Below are positions 34,730-43,769 of a stretch of DNA of 64,000 bases, in pieces. Below the pieces are notes generated by a model. The model saw only the letters and a program-made list of their open reading frames with translations. It ran no database searches and was not told the origin of the DNA. Each line of letters begins with the position of its first letter. Within the stretch, counting starts at the first letter, position 1. This stretch comes from Rivularia sp. T60_A2020_040 (lineage in GTDB: Bacteria > Cyanobacteriota > Cyanobacteriia > Cyanobacteriales > Nostocaceae), in the NCBI GenBank assembly GCA_015272215.1, contig JACYMD010000095.1, positions 1 through 64,000 of the forward strand, written 5' to 3'. Position numbers and translations under genes: made by a program.

Positions 34730-36919
34730 ATGGGTAAGGCAATTGGAATTGATTTGGGAACTACCAACTCGGTTGCAGCATTTAAAGAGGCTCAAATTGA
34801 AGTTGTGAGTGCGAGTGATAATACACCACCAGATAGAAAACTGACTCGCTCTATTGTTGCCCTACAGCAAGATAAATTGATGGTGGGAGAGAAAGCATAC
34901 AACCAATTACGAGGGGAACCAGAAAATGTAATTATTTCGATCAAGCGTTTGATGGGTAGAGGTTTTGGTGACTCAGCAGTTCAAAAACAAATGTCAGAAA
35001 TCGGTTACAAAATTGCTCAACCTACCGAAGGTACAGATAATAGTGTTGCAGTTTGGTTGGGAGGAAAAGAATATTCCCCCGATGATATTTCGGCGGAAAT
35101 TATTAAAAAAGTAGTACAAAATGCGCGAGATTACCGGGGAGAAATTGGTAAAATCCAAGATATTGACCAAGCAGTAATTACTATACCCGCTTATTTTAAT
35201 GATAAACAGCGTCATGCTACCCGTACCGCTGCACTCAAAGCCGGAATTACTCCCTTAGAATTATTACCTGAGCCGACAGCAGCAGCTATATCATACGGTT
35301 TTTCACCAGATAGTGAAGATGTGAAAACAATTTTGGTGTACGATTTTGGTGGTGGAACCTTCGATGCTTCTTTAATTACAGCCGCAGGAACTCAATTTAT
35401 TGAGCAGGGGAAAGCGGGTGATTTGTGGTTAGGAGGAGATGATATTGATTCTCGGATGATTAATTTTGTCAAACAGCAAGTCGCTGAGCAAGAGCAAATT
35501 GACGATATTGATGGTTTGATTGCTAAAATGCCTTATTATGCAAAAGTGCGATTTCATGCAGACCTGAAAATTGCTGTAGAACGTGCTAAAGTTCAATTGA
35601 GTATTACTAATGTTGCTCGAATTCAACCTGCTACTCCGTTATTAGATGAGTTAGGACTTGCAATTCCCATTGAAGTAGAAATTAGCCGCGAACAATTTGA
35701 GCAAACCATTGCTGATTTAGTCGAGAGTTCGATCGCAATTTGTGATCAAGCTTTGCAATATTCGGAATATACTGCTGATATGGTGGATGTGGTACTTTTG
35801 GTAGGTGGTTGTTCGCAAATTCCCTATGTCCAACATCAAGTTAAGCAAGCTTTTGGTGATAAAATTGTAGTTCATCCTCGTCCGATGTATGCAGTGGCTG
35901 AAGGTGCAGCGATGGTTGCAGCAGGATTGATTGATAAAGTGACAACCAGTTCCCGCGATTATTATATAGAGTTGATCGACGGTAAATATCAAGTTATTAG
36001 CCGGGGTGATATTTTACCAGTCACCACAAGTCATACTTTTAAAACTGTAGCTGATGGACAGCGTTTGATTCACTTTCGATTTTTTAGCCCCGATCAAGTT
36101 CGCGGTGAAGATGAAAGCATTGGGGTTCTGTGGTTGGGTTTAGAAGCCAAGTATCCCCCAGGAACGGAAATTTTGGTGAATTTGCATCTAGATGAAAAAA
36201 ACAGCGGTTTGACGGTGCGAGCAACCTTGAAAAATGATCCTTCAGTCAGCGTCAGTCACACCTTTTCTCGCGGTAATTCAGATGAGAAAATTTATCAAGA
36301 TTTAGAAACTGCGATCGCGGAGTTAAATAACCAGTCTTTAACAGAGTTTGGAGTTGAAGAAGCGTTACGTTTATCAGTACCAGTGGTACAATTAGCAAAT
36401 GAGATTATCGACCCTAGAAACGGTCAAGAACGCATCGATTTACGCGAACGTGCAAAAGTAGACTTAGAAAATTTTCAAGCCGCGATGTCGAAAGAACGAC
36501 TCGAAGCTGAGTATAACGTGAATCAATGCAATCAAATAGTTGAACTTTGCGGATTTATGATTCCTCAACCGCAACAGTTACGATTGCAAAATTTATCTCA
36601 AGAGTTGCTTGCTGCAATTAACAGTCATAATATTTCTCAGATGCAATCTCTCAATGAGGATGTAACCAGGGAACTGAAGAATTTACCCTCAGAAGTCCAA
36701 TTAGTTCAAGGGTGTTTATTCGCGATTCAACAAGCTCATAGAGTAGAACCCACCCAAGCAAATGCTATGTCAGAAAAGCTTTATCGAATGCTTGATGCTT
36801 CGTCTAAAAGTAACGAACGTGAAGTAGATCGACTCTGGAATGAATTGCAACCGTCAGTCAATCGCTGGTTCGATATGGAGTTGTCCACCAATACTATTGC
36901 TACAGGGCTGAAGCGATGA
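34730..36919 (+). CDS. Hsp70-family chaperone (non-canonical DnaK paralogue)
   Basis: A 729-residue protein. The ATPase domain (1-385) has IGIDLGTTNSVAAF, the PAYFNDKQRHAT segment, ELLPEPTAAAISYG, VYDFGGGTFDASL and VLLVGGCSQIPYV, all consistent with ATP hydrolysis. A short beta substrate-binding domain follows (about 390-510) and then a long divergent helical C-terminus. It lacks the EEVD-like acidic end and differs from housekeeping DnaK. Its stop overlaps the next start (ATGA). Its neighbours supply J-like and GrpE partners, which suggests a dedicated chaperone set. Confidence 0.9.
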   Translation: MGKAIGIDLGTTNSVAAFKEAQIEVVSASDNTPPDRKLTRSIVALQQDKLMVGEKAYNQLRGEPENVIISIKRLMGRGFGDSAVQKQMSEIGYKIAQPTEGTDNSVAVWLGGKEYSPDDISAEIIKKVVQNARDYRGEIGKIQDIDQAVITIPAYFNDKQRHATRTAALKAGITPLELLPEPTAAAISYGFSPDSEDVKTILVYDFGGGTFDASLITAAGTQFIEQGKAGDLWLGGDDIDSRMINFVKQQVAEQEQIDDIDGLIAKMPYYAKVRFHADLKIAVERAKVQLSITNVARIQPATPLLDELGLAIPIEVEISREQFEQTIADLVESSIAICDQALQYSEYTADMVDVVLLVGGCSQIPYVQHQVKQAFGDKIVVHPRPMYAVAEGAAMVAAGLIDKVTTSSRDYYIELIDGKYQVISRGDILPVTTSHTFKTVADGQRLIHFRFFSPDQVRGEDESIGVLWLGLEAKYPPGTEILVNLHLDEKNSGLTVRATLKNDPSVSVSHTFSRGNSDEKIYQDLETAIAELNNQSLTEFGVEEALRLSVPVVQLANEIIDPRNGQERIDLRERAKVDLENFQAAMSKERLEAEYNVNQCNQIVELCGFMIPQPQQLRLQNLSQELLAAINSHNISQMQSLNEDVTRELKNLPSEVQLVQGCLFAIQQAHRVEPTQANAMSEKLYRMLDASSKSNEREVDRLWNELQPSVNRWFDMELSTNTIATGLKR

Positions 36920-37140
36920 TTAAGCTCAACTGCCCTGTATGTGAATACAAGGAGATTGAAGGTAATATTTGTCCGAATTGTGATACTGATATTTCCTTAA
37001 TACGTAGACTTTATCAATTACCTCCTCTTACCTCTTACCTCCGCGCTGTTAGCACGATAGTTGCTACAACGATTGTGTTCCTCCGCAATGCACTTTCTTG
37101 CCTACTGTTGAAAATACCAAGCTGTAAGGAGGAGATTTAA
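36916..37140 (+). CDS. Small zinc-ribbon protein, C-terminus probably altered
   Basis: A 74-residue protein. The first 25 residues form a zinc ribbon with C6xxC9 and C19xxC22 (CPVCEYKEIEGNICPNC). After LYQLPP the sequence changes to a composition unlike a folded domain and is encoded by CCTCTTACCTC-type repeats, so the original C-terminus may have been replaced by a repeat or a frameshift. It overlaps the hsp70 stop by 4 nt and the next gene by 1 nt (TAATG). Its tight coupling suggests a small cofactor of the chaperone module. Confidence 0.65.
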   Translation: MIKLNCPVCEYKEIEGNICPNCDTDISLIRRLYQLPPLTSYLRAVSTIVATTIVFLRNALSCLLLKIPSCKEEI

Positions 37141-39584
37141 TGGGTTTCCTTAACAGTTTTAAAGAGCAAGTTAAAGAAGCTGAAATACTTGCAGAAAATA
37201 AACAGTTAGAAGAGGCGATGGCAATTGCTCAAAATCTGATCAATACTTGGTACGAACAACCGAATTTTTCACAGCTTTTGTTTCGCAAGTTGTTTTTAGA
37301 GAATGATTTAAACAAACTGCAAAAGCTATTAAAAAAATGGCGTAAACAGTTAGCAGATGCAAATAAATTAGTTGTTCATGGTAAAATGCTCGTTGAGCAA
37401 GATAGTGGAAATCCTTTAGAAACACATTACCTTGCTAATGCCATCGACTTTTACCAACGTTATCTGAAAATTATTTGTGATACTACGGTTTCTCAATCTA
37501 TAGAAAAATATCAAAAAGAACTGGATTGCCGAAATCAGTTTAAAAAATTAATTGTAGAAGCAGAGTTACACAAAGAAAATCGGTTTTTCCAAAATGCGAT
37601 GGCAATTTACTGTCAAGCAGAACAACTTTATTCTACCGAACAACTCAAAAACGCGATCGCAACTTGTGAAGCTCAAGTCAAACAGGAACAAATTTATTGT
37701 CGTATTTTAACTTCGGTTTATCAAGCCCAGAATGCCGGTAAATTAAAAATTGCGATAGCGCTGTTGAATTCTGCTTTAACTAGCTTTCCCCGCTCGGATG
37801 GAATTAAATTATTAGCGCAATTGCAAAGTACTCTCCAAGGTAAAGAAAAATTTCGAGATGGACTTAAAGCTGAAAAATCAGGTAATTTCAAGCAAGCTGA
37901 AACTTTGTATCAAACTGCTCTGCCTCTACTGTCTGATTCTACAGACTGTCAAATTCGGTTAGGGATTGTATTTATTAAGACTCAAAAATGGGTATTAGCA
38001 CTGGATTACTTGAAAGATATACAGGTTGAACAAGCCGCTTATCTGCGAGGATTTGTTCTTGCTAAACAAGGTAATTTAGCAGCAGCAGCACGTGAGTGGC
38101 AAGCCTTATCTGGTGATAAAATACAGATTCAAAGGGAAAATCTAGAAACTATTTCTCAATGGCAAAGATTATTAAAATTACAAAATATTCAGCAGTTAGT
38201 TGCAGAAAAAAATTTTGCACTAGCGAAAACAGCTAGTATCGAATTTATCCAATATTTCGGTGATGATTCACTAATTGTAGCTAATTTAAACGAACACATT
38301 CAACCATCGATAGAAGCTTCATTATGGCAAAATTCTGATTGGGGAATAATTAGGAATACAGTTGAAAAAGCATGGATTGTAGAACCGAATATTATTAATC
38401 TACATAATTGGACAGTAGCAACTTATTACCGCGCTCGCAACGATGTTAATTCAACCCAAATAGAATCTGTAAAACTGCTAATTGTGGCTTTATCAACAGC
38501 ATTAGCAAATTTACACAACGATTTGGCTCTTAAAGATATACCTTGGATGGCACAAGCAGTAGATTTACAAGCAGTATCTTTAGAATTGAAACAACGATTG
38601 TCAGATACGATAGATACCTTTAAAGATCAGAATACCTCCGATTATTTAGAATTGCGCGATTGCTATCGGTTAGAAACAGTAGCTTTAGGTTTGATGGGTA
38701 ATCCACCCTCATGGGGTATGAGGGTAAAAGAACTGTTGATTACACCTGGATGTCATAATCGGTATTTAGAATCGTGGAAGGATATTGTAGTTGAGCAGAT
38801 AGATAAACAGATAGATAAACAAAATATATTACAAGCGCTTTATACTCCTTGGGGGTTAGCTGTTGCGGCTTGTGTAGAGGGAGATATATCACGAGCTATC
38901 GAGCTTAAACCCTCTACTCAATCTGTTGGGGTAGAAATCTTTGCTTGTTCATTTGTGGCTTACTATGAAGGTTGTGAGTGGTTAAAACAACGAAAATGGC
39001 AAAATGCGATTGTTCCTCTCAATCAAGCTAAAACAGTAATTAAAGCGAATGGAGAGTGGGAAGAAGAAATAAACAGACTTTGCGGATATCAGCGTCAAGG
39101 AATATCAGAATTAACAGAACATTTAGAATTTGCTCAATTTTGGTATAGTCTTTTAGGAAATCAAACAGCTAGAAGTTATTTAAGTGAATATAAAGCAGAA
39201 GAAATTCGCGAGAAACTAATTAATCAAAAAATTTCCTGCGAACAAGCTTTAAAACAACTTAGAGAAATTACAAAAATTGATACGCAAAATCCTGTCGTCA
39301 TCGATTTAATTGAAAGAGTTGAATATAGACAAGAGGTTGAAGATATTCAGAAACTTTTCAACGAACAGCGGTATGATGAAGCAATTAAAAAAGCAAAATA
39401 TTCCCATCATCAACAAGTCAAGTTCTCAGTAGCTAAATTTTTGATTGAAAGTTTAGTTGAATCAGTGAAAAAAGACTTAGCTGATTACCAAATTATCCAG
39501 CAATTGGGACACTGGGCTTATGAAATTTGTCCAGATGAACCAGCTTTTCAACAAGTGTATCAGAGTTTAAAAATAGGATATTAA
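37140..39584 (+). CDS. TPR-like helical repeat protein of the Hsp70 module
   Basis: An 814-residue protein made almost wholly of helical repeats. TPR-like units are visible, for example EAEILAENKQLEEAMAIAQN near residue 13, LKAEKSGNFKQAETLYQTAL near 245 and EQRYDEAIKKAKY near 745. No enzymatic motif or membrane segment is evident. A strong AAGGAGGAG ribosome site lies just before the start. Position between hsp70 and the J-like gene suggests a scaffold or co-chaperone that presents substrates. Homologues probably exist in cyanobacteria, but I cannot name a family. Confidence 0.78.
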   Translation: MGFLNSFKEQVKEAEILAENKQLEEAMAIAQNLINTWYEQPNFSQLLFRKLFLENDLNKLQKLLKKWRKQLADANKLVVHGKMLVEQDSGNPLETHYLANAIDFYQRYLKIICDTTVSQSIEKYQKELDCRNQFKKLIVEAELHKENRFFQNAMAIYCQAEQLYSTEQLKNAIATCEAQVKQEQIYCRILTSVYQAQNAGKLKIAIALLNSALTSFPRSDGIKLLAQLQSTLQGKEKFRDGLKAEKSGNFKQAETLYQTALPLLSDSTDCQIRLGIVFIKTQKWVLALDYLKDIQVEQAAYLRGFVLAKQGNLAAAAREWQALSGDKIQIQRENLETISQWQRLLKLQNIQQLVAEKNFALAKTASIEFIQYFGDDSLIVANLNEHIQPSIEASLWQNSDWGIIRNTVEKAWIVEPNIINLHNWTVATYYRARNDVNSTQIESVKLLIVALSTALANLHNDLALKDIPWMAQAVDLQAVSLELKQRLSDTIDTFKDQNTSDYLELRDCYRLETVALGLMGNPPSWGMRVKELLITPGCHNRYLESWKDIVVEQIDKQIDKQNILQALYTPWGLAVAACVEGDISRAIELKPSTQSVGVEIFACSFVAYYEGCEWLKQRKWQNAIVPLNQAKTVIKANGEWEEEINRLCGYQRQGISELTEHLEFAQFWYSLLGNQTARSYLSEYKAEEIREKLINQKISCEQALKQLREITKIDTQNPVVIDLIERVEYRQEVEDIQKLFNEQRYDEAIKKAKYSHHQQVKFSVAKFLIESLVESVKKDLADYQIIQQLGHWAYEICPDEPAFQQVYQSLKIGY

Positions 39585-39617
39585 AAAATATAAAAAATAT
39601 AAAAAATATATATATCT

Positions 39618-40238
39618 ATGGAAAAAAATCCTTACTTAATTCTCGGAGTATCACAAGCCGCATCAAAAGCGGAAATTACCAAAGCTGTAGCCGCAGCAAT
39701 GAAACGAAAAGAATATTCTGTAGATGTAATTGCCAAAGCTCAAAGAACTTTGATGAAGCCAAACGAACGCATTATAGCCGATTATTTATGCGAAATATTA
39801 CCAACTATCAAACGATTTAAATATAGCGATTTATCGGCTTTAGAACAACCACAACCGACATTAACATTATTATCAGAATTTGATGGATTAGATATGGCAA
39901 TCGCCAAAGCTGTTAAACAAGAAAATTTAGAAAAAGAACCCTTAACAATCTCCTTATCAGAATTACTTGTTCAAGGAATATCAGCTTGTAAACAAAAACG
40001 TTATCCTAAAGCTATTAAATACTTAGAAGATTACTGCGAAAAATCGAATGATTGCAACAGTAAAGACTATGCTCAAGCACAAGTTTGGTTAGTTAAAGCT
40101 TATCAAGTCAACGGACAATTACACCGAGCATTGTCGGTGTGTCAGCTTTTGACTTCTCATCCCAATTCTCAAGTACAAATTTGGGCAAATAAATGTTTGG
40201 AATTGTTATCTAAAAAGGTTCCAGCGTTAGTAAAATAA
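39618..40238 (+). CDS. J-domain-like protein without HPD, with TPR segment
   Basis: A 206-residue protein. Residues 3-60 resemble a J domain (NPYLILGVSQAASKAEITKA, then KAQRTLMKPNERIIADYL), but the HPD tripeptide between helices II and III, needed to stimulate Hsp70 ATPase, is absent: the loop reads KRKEYSVDVIAK. Residues about 110-200 contain TPR-like helices (GISACKQKRYPKAIKYLEDY). It may bind the Hsp70 without activating it, or regulate a true J protein. It lies between the TPR gene and the GrpE-like gene. Confidence 0.72.
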   Translation: MEKNPYLILGVSQAASKAEITKAVAAAMKRKEYSVDVIAKAQRTLMKPNERIIADYLCEILPTIKRFKYSDLSALEQPQPTLTLLSEFDGLDMAIAKAVKQENLEKEPLTISLSELLVQGISACKQKRYPKAIKYLEDYCEKSNDCNSKDYAQAQVWLVKAYQVNGQLHRALSVCQLLTSHPNSQVQIWANKCLELLSKKVPALVK

Positions 40239-40319
40239 CTTTTCAATTCTAGTTCTCAGTATCGGTTGCTTCCGAATCGAGGCTCAGTCTCCAATTATTC
40301 CATTTTATTCTTAAAAAAA

Positions 40320-40838
40320 ATGAAATTTAAAACTTTCTTTAATCGCATTTTTACCATTCAGGATAATAGTCAGAAAAACTATGTAATTAATCAAGAATTG
40401 CGCGATTCAATTATTGATAAAATAGGCATTTTGCAAAAAGAAAATATCCTGTTACAACAATTATTAAGGACAGAAAAAAATCAAAATAATGCAACAATAG
40501 AAGATTTATTCTTAGAACTATTAGAAGTTACTGATGTATTAGAAACATTGCTAAATTATTTAGAAAATAATCCTGAACCTAGTCCAGAATTTTTACAACG
40601 CTTACCCAAGTCTATAGGAGCAGTTCATCGTAAATTCCTGAATATATTAGAAAAGCGTCAAGTATTACCAATACAAGTAGAAGAAACACAGCTTGATTTC
40701 AATTTATGTCGCGTAGTTGAGCGAGAACTATGCAATGATATTCCAGAAAAAACGATTACTAAAATTGTGCGTCGTGGATTTTATTGGGGAGAAAAAATCC
40801 TGCGTCCCGCTGAAGTAATTATCTCTAAAACAGATTGA
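40320..40838 (+). CDS. GrpE-like nucleotide exchange factor
   Basis: A 172-residue protein from the ATG at 40320; an upstream TTG at 40266 is unlikely. A helical region (about 30-110) is followed by the GrpE beta domain, recognisable from VEETQLDFNLCRVVERELC, KTITKIVRRGFY and ILRPAEVIISK. GrpE releases ADP from Hsp70. The sequence is shorter and more divergent than housekeeping GrpE, matching the divergent Hsp70 upstream. It ends the chaperone cluster. Confidence 0.82.
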   Translation: MKFKTFFNRIFTIQDNSQKNYVINQELRDSIIDKIGILQKENILLQQLLRTEKNQNNATIEDLFLELLEVTDVLETLLNYLENNPEPSPEFLQRLPKSIGAVHRKFLNILEKRQVLPIQVEETQLDFNLCRVVERELCNDIPEKTITKIVRRGFYWGEKILRPAEVIISKTD

Positions 40839-41200
40839 TAACTTGTGAATTTAATTAAACTAAACAGTTGAAATAATATCAAAATACAGATAAAATATTT
40901 TTTTAAAGAAGAATTTAACAGTTAATAATTAACAGTGATTGGAAGTAATAGGATTCTGTCAGACACCCAATGTAGAGACGGGGGGTATTGTTACCTCTCT
41001 AATTGCTACGTCTCCCCATGAATTTTTCGGCAATCACTGACCAAGAAAATGTATTAAAATTTTATGTATACCTAATCTCTAGATTTTTTGGAGTAAAAGT
41101 TTAAAATACTAAAACTGAGTCGAAAAAACTAAATATTTTTGATATTTTATATGCCTCGCAATTAATTTTAAAATGATTTTAAGTAATATACATTACATAT
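40839..41200. other. Intergenic region with nested palindromes
   Basis: CAGTGATTG (40933-40941) is matched perfectly by CAATCACTG (41031-41039). Inside them lies a GAGACG/CGTCTC pair at 40971-41016 of the TGTAGAGACG repeat family. The 107-bp unit looks like a composite palindromic repeat. The remainder is AT-rich with no gene. Confidence 0.6.
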
Positions 41201-43207
41201 ATGGCAGAAAATCAATCGTTTACAGATGAACGTTTTCTAGTTTGCGGTTTGGGAGGATTGGGACAGCATTGTGTAGTTGCATTGAAACAATTCGGGGTGA
41301 AAGTTGTCGGAATTGAATTAATACAGCCAAATAGTTGGAGAATTCCTGGTGTTGATAGTTTACTTGATGATTTAATTATTGGTGATTGTCGTGATAATAG
41401 TGTATTTGAGCGGGCAAAAATCCAACTTTGTCGCGCTGTACTGATTGTCACCAGTGATGAACTAATCAACGCTGAAACTGCGATCGCAGTTAGACAACTT
41501 AACAAAAACGCTCGTTTGATAATTCGTTCAACCAAAGAAAACTTAAATCAACTATTAGAAGAACATTTGAGCAATTTTGTTGCTTACGATCCGATTTATT
41601 TATCAGCAGCATCCTTTGCTTTAGCAGCTTTGGGGGGAAATTCTTTAGGGTATTTTAACTTAGATGGTAACTGGTTGGGAGTATTTCAACATAAGGTTTC
41701 TTCTGGAGATAATTTTCACCGTCGTCAACTGTTTGAATTAAATTCGAGTTCGCGGATGTTACTTTGTTATTTACCGCAATTAGATGATACCTTCAATTAC
41801 TTTTATGATTGGGATTCAGAAACAATAATTCAAGATGGGGCAACTCTGATATATGTCCAAGAATTTGATAGATTACTATCGAAAAAAACCAGCAAATCCG
41901 CTAATAATAATCGTAAGCAAAAACAAATATCGCCAAAATCTACTAATTTTAGAAAAAACCTTTTAGAATATTGGAATTCCAGTTCCCAAGTTCGCCGCGT
42001 GGTAATTATTTCAGTTTTTATTACCGTCATTTTAGCAGTTGTAGGAACTGTATTATTTAACTCTTTAGATCAAAGTGAGAATCCGGATAATCTCAATGCT
42101 TTTTATATCACAATTAGTTTACTTTTAAGCGGGTATCCAGATTTTTTGTATAGTGTAACTACAAAATCTGTAGTTAAGCAAATTGTAGCGCTAGGATTAG
42201 ATATCGCTGGAACTGCTTTTGTCGGTGTATTATATGCTTTAGCCACCGAAAAACTTTTATCTACCAAATTTTTATTTTCTAAACGACGTACTGAAGTTCC
42301 TCAAGAAGAACATATAGTAATTATTGGTATTAAAAGAGTTGGAACTAGGGCTATAAAAATATTACAAGACTTTTATCAACCTGTAGTTGGAATTGTTTTA
42401 GAAGACAACTTTGATAACAATAAATTACCCGATATAACATTATTTGAAGGTGATTTAAATGAATCTTTAACTAAGGTAAATCTTTCCACAGCCAAGAGTA
42501 TAATTGCAACCACAGAAGACGAAATGCTGAATGTGGAAATAGCTTTAAAAACGCGGAAACTCAATCCTGAAACTAACTTAGTAATTCGTACCTTCGGACA
42601 ACGTTTGAGTGAAAATTTAGCTCAAATATTACCCAGCGCTCAAATTATCTCAGCTTATGCAGTAGCATCAGAAGCTTTTGCTGGAGCAGCTTTTGGTGAA
42701 AACATTCTCGACTTATTCCGACTTCATAATCAAACAGTTTTAGTCACCGAATATAAATTTAGTCAAGTTGATAGCTTAAATGATTTACTGCTTTCAGAAA
42801 TTGCTTATGGTTACGGAGTCGTACCAATTTTATATCAAAAACCAGGGATTCCTGCGGAAATCATGCCCAAAGAATACAGAAAAATACAACCAGGTATTCG
42901 TTTAGTTGTACTCGCAACCATCGACGGATTAAAAAGAATGGAAGCAGGAAGAATTGGTATTTATCCTAAAAATTGGCAAATAGTAATTGAAAGTGCAGTT
43001 ACTCAAGAAGCTAAATTTGAAGGTGCAAATCAAATTGTCAAATATTCTAATTATCCCTTTAATAAAGCTAGAGATTTAATCAATAATTTACCTCAAACTT
43101 TACCTGTACCTTTATATAAACTCCAAGCACAAAGTTTAATTAGAGTTTTGCAAAAGTGTCAGGTAATGGCTAGTTTGAAAAAGATTGGGGGAGATGGAAA
43201 GCGATAA
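41201..43207 (+). CDS. TrkA-N/RCK double-Rossmann membrane protein (ion-channel-like)
   Basis: A 668-residue protein with TrkA-N domain 1 (about 10-150, LVCGLGGLGQHCVVAL and DDLIIGDCRD), two or three membrane helices (about 265-350, VRRVVIISVFITVILAVVGT then ISLLLSGYPDFL) and TrkA-N domain 2 (about 365-500). The segment between the helices is where a K+ channel pore would lie, but TVGYGD is replaced by a GYPDFLYS-like sequence, so K+ selectivity is doubtful. In domain 2 the Gly motif is GIKRVG, missing the middle Gly. It may be an NAD-sensing transporter regulator. Confidence 0.8.
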   Translation: MAENQSFTDERFLVCGLGGLGQHCVVALKQFGVKVVGIELIQPNSWRIPGVDSLLDDLIIGDCRDNSVFERAKIQLCRAVLIVTSDELINAETAIAVRQLNKNARLIIRSTKENLNQLLEEHLSNFVAYDPIYLSAASFALAALGGNSLGYFNLDGNWLGVFQHKVSSGDNFHRRQLFELNSSSRMLLCYLPQLDDTFNYFYDWDSETIIQDGATLIYVQEFDRLLSKKTSKSANNNRKQKQISPKSTNFRKNLLEYWNSSSQVRRVVIISVFITVILAVVGTVLFNSLDQSENPDNLNAFYITISLLLSGYPDFLYSVTTKSVVKQIVALGLDIAGTAFVGVLYALATEKLLSTKFLFSKRRTEVPQEEHIVIIGIKRVGTRAIKILQDFYQPVVGIVLEDNFDNNKLPDITLFEGDLNESLTKVNLSTAKSIIATTEDEMLNVEIALKTRKLNPETNLVIRTFGQRLSENLAQILPSAQIISAYAVASEAFAGAAFGENILDLFRLHNQTVLVTEYKFSQVDSLNDLLLSEIAYGYGVVPILYQKPGIPAEIMPKEYRKIQPGIRLVVLATIDGLKRMEAGRIGIYPKNWQIVIESAVTQEAKFEGANQIVKYSNYPFNKARDLINNLPQTLPVPLYKLQAQSLIRVLQKCQVMASLKKIGGDGKR

Positions 43208-43256
43208 GGGAGATAAGAAGCCCCTCAGACTAAAAGTCTGGGCAACCAACAAATAA

Positions 43257-43274
43257 AGCCCACCTTCGTGGGCT
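43257..43274. terminator. Short GC-rich hairpin after the TrkA-N gene
   Basis: AGCCCAC and GTGGGCT form a perfect 7-bp stem with a CTTC tetraloop, followed by AAATTTT. An additional CAGACT/AGTCTG hairpin lies about 30 bp before it. It is probably a bidirectional end signal between the converging TrkA-N and small-protein genes. Confidence 0.6.
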
Positions 43275-43329
43275 AAATTTTGGTGAATGTTTGTAAGGAA
43301 ATAAGACAGAGCCTCACTCCTAACTTTTC

Positions 43330-43512
43330 TTAAACAGTATCGCGGTTTCGGCTGATTTGACGTTCGATAGTTTCAATCGCTGCATTCAGAGCGGCTAATC
43401 TTGCTTCTACGTTGTCTCTCATAAATTTGAGAAATTTTAATTTGTTCTCTTGATGACTTGTAGTAGAAAAATTATCAGTACCGCAGCAAGAATTCATCCA
43501 GAAAGGAAACAT
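43330..43512 (-). CDS. Small conserved protein of unknown function
   Basis: A 60-residue protein. The C-terminal part MRDNVEARLAALNAAIETIE then RQISR is an amphipathic helix that I recognise from small cyanobacterial proteins; the N-terminal part has a CC pair. AGG lies about 9 nt before the ATG. The function is unknown. It lies alone between a converging hairpin and a simple-repeat tract. Confidence 0.55.
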   Translation of the reverse strand: MFPFWMNSCCGTDNFSTTSHQENKLKFLKFMRDNVEARLAALNAAIETIERQISRNRDTV

Positions 43513-43572
43513 AACTGATTACCTAAATTCAAATTATCTCTATTTCTATCTTGCCGCGATTTTTTGAAATTG

Positions 43573-43680
43573 GGGAGTAGGGAGTTAGGAATTAGGAATT
43601 AGGAGTTAGGAGTTAGTACCACCGGAGTTAGGAATTAGGAGTGAAGGGCGTAGTGTGTCTGTGGCTAAAATGGAATTAGG
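43573..43680. repeat. Simple heptamer-like repeat tract (GAATTAG/GAGTTAG)
   Basis: Repeated GGAGTTAGGAATTAG units. The segment GTTAGTACCACCGGAGTTAGGA within it recurs at about 55971-55992 next to another such tract, which shows that these tracts share a common origin. Confidence 0.75.
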
Positions 43681-43769
43681 AATTGTCTTTCTAAGTATGT
43701 AAGTATTCATTAATTGTATATTTACTATTCAGTTATGTACCTATTACCTATTACCTATTCCCTATCTTA

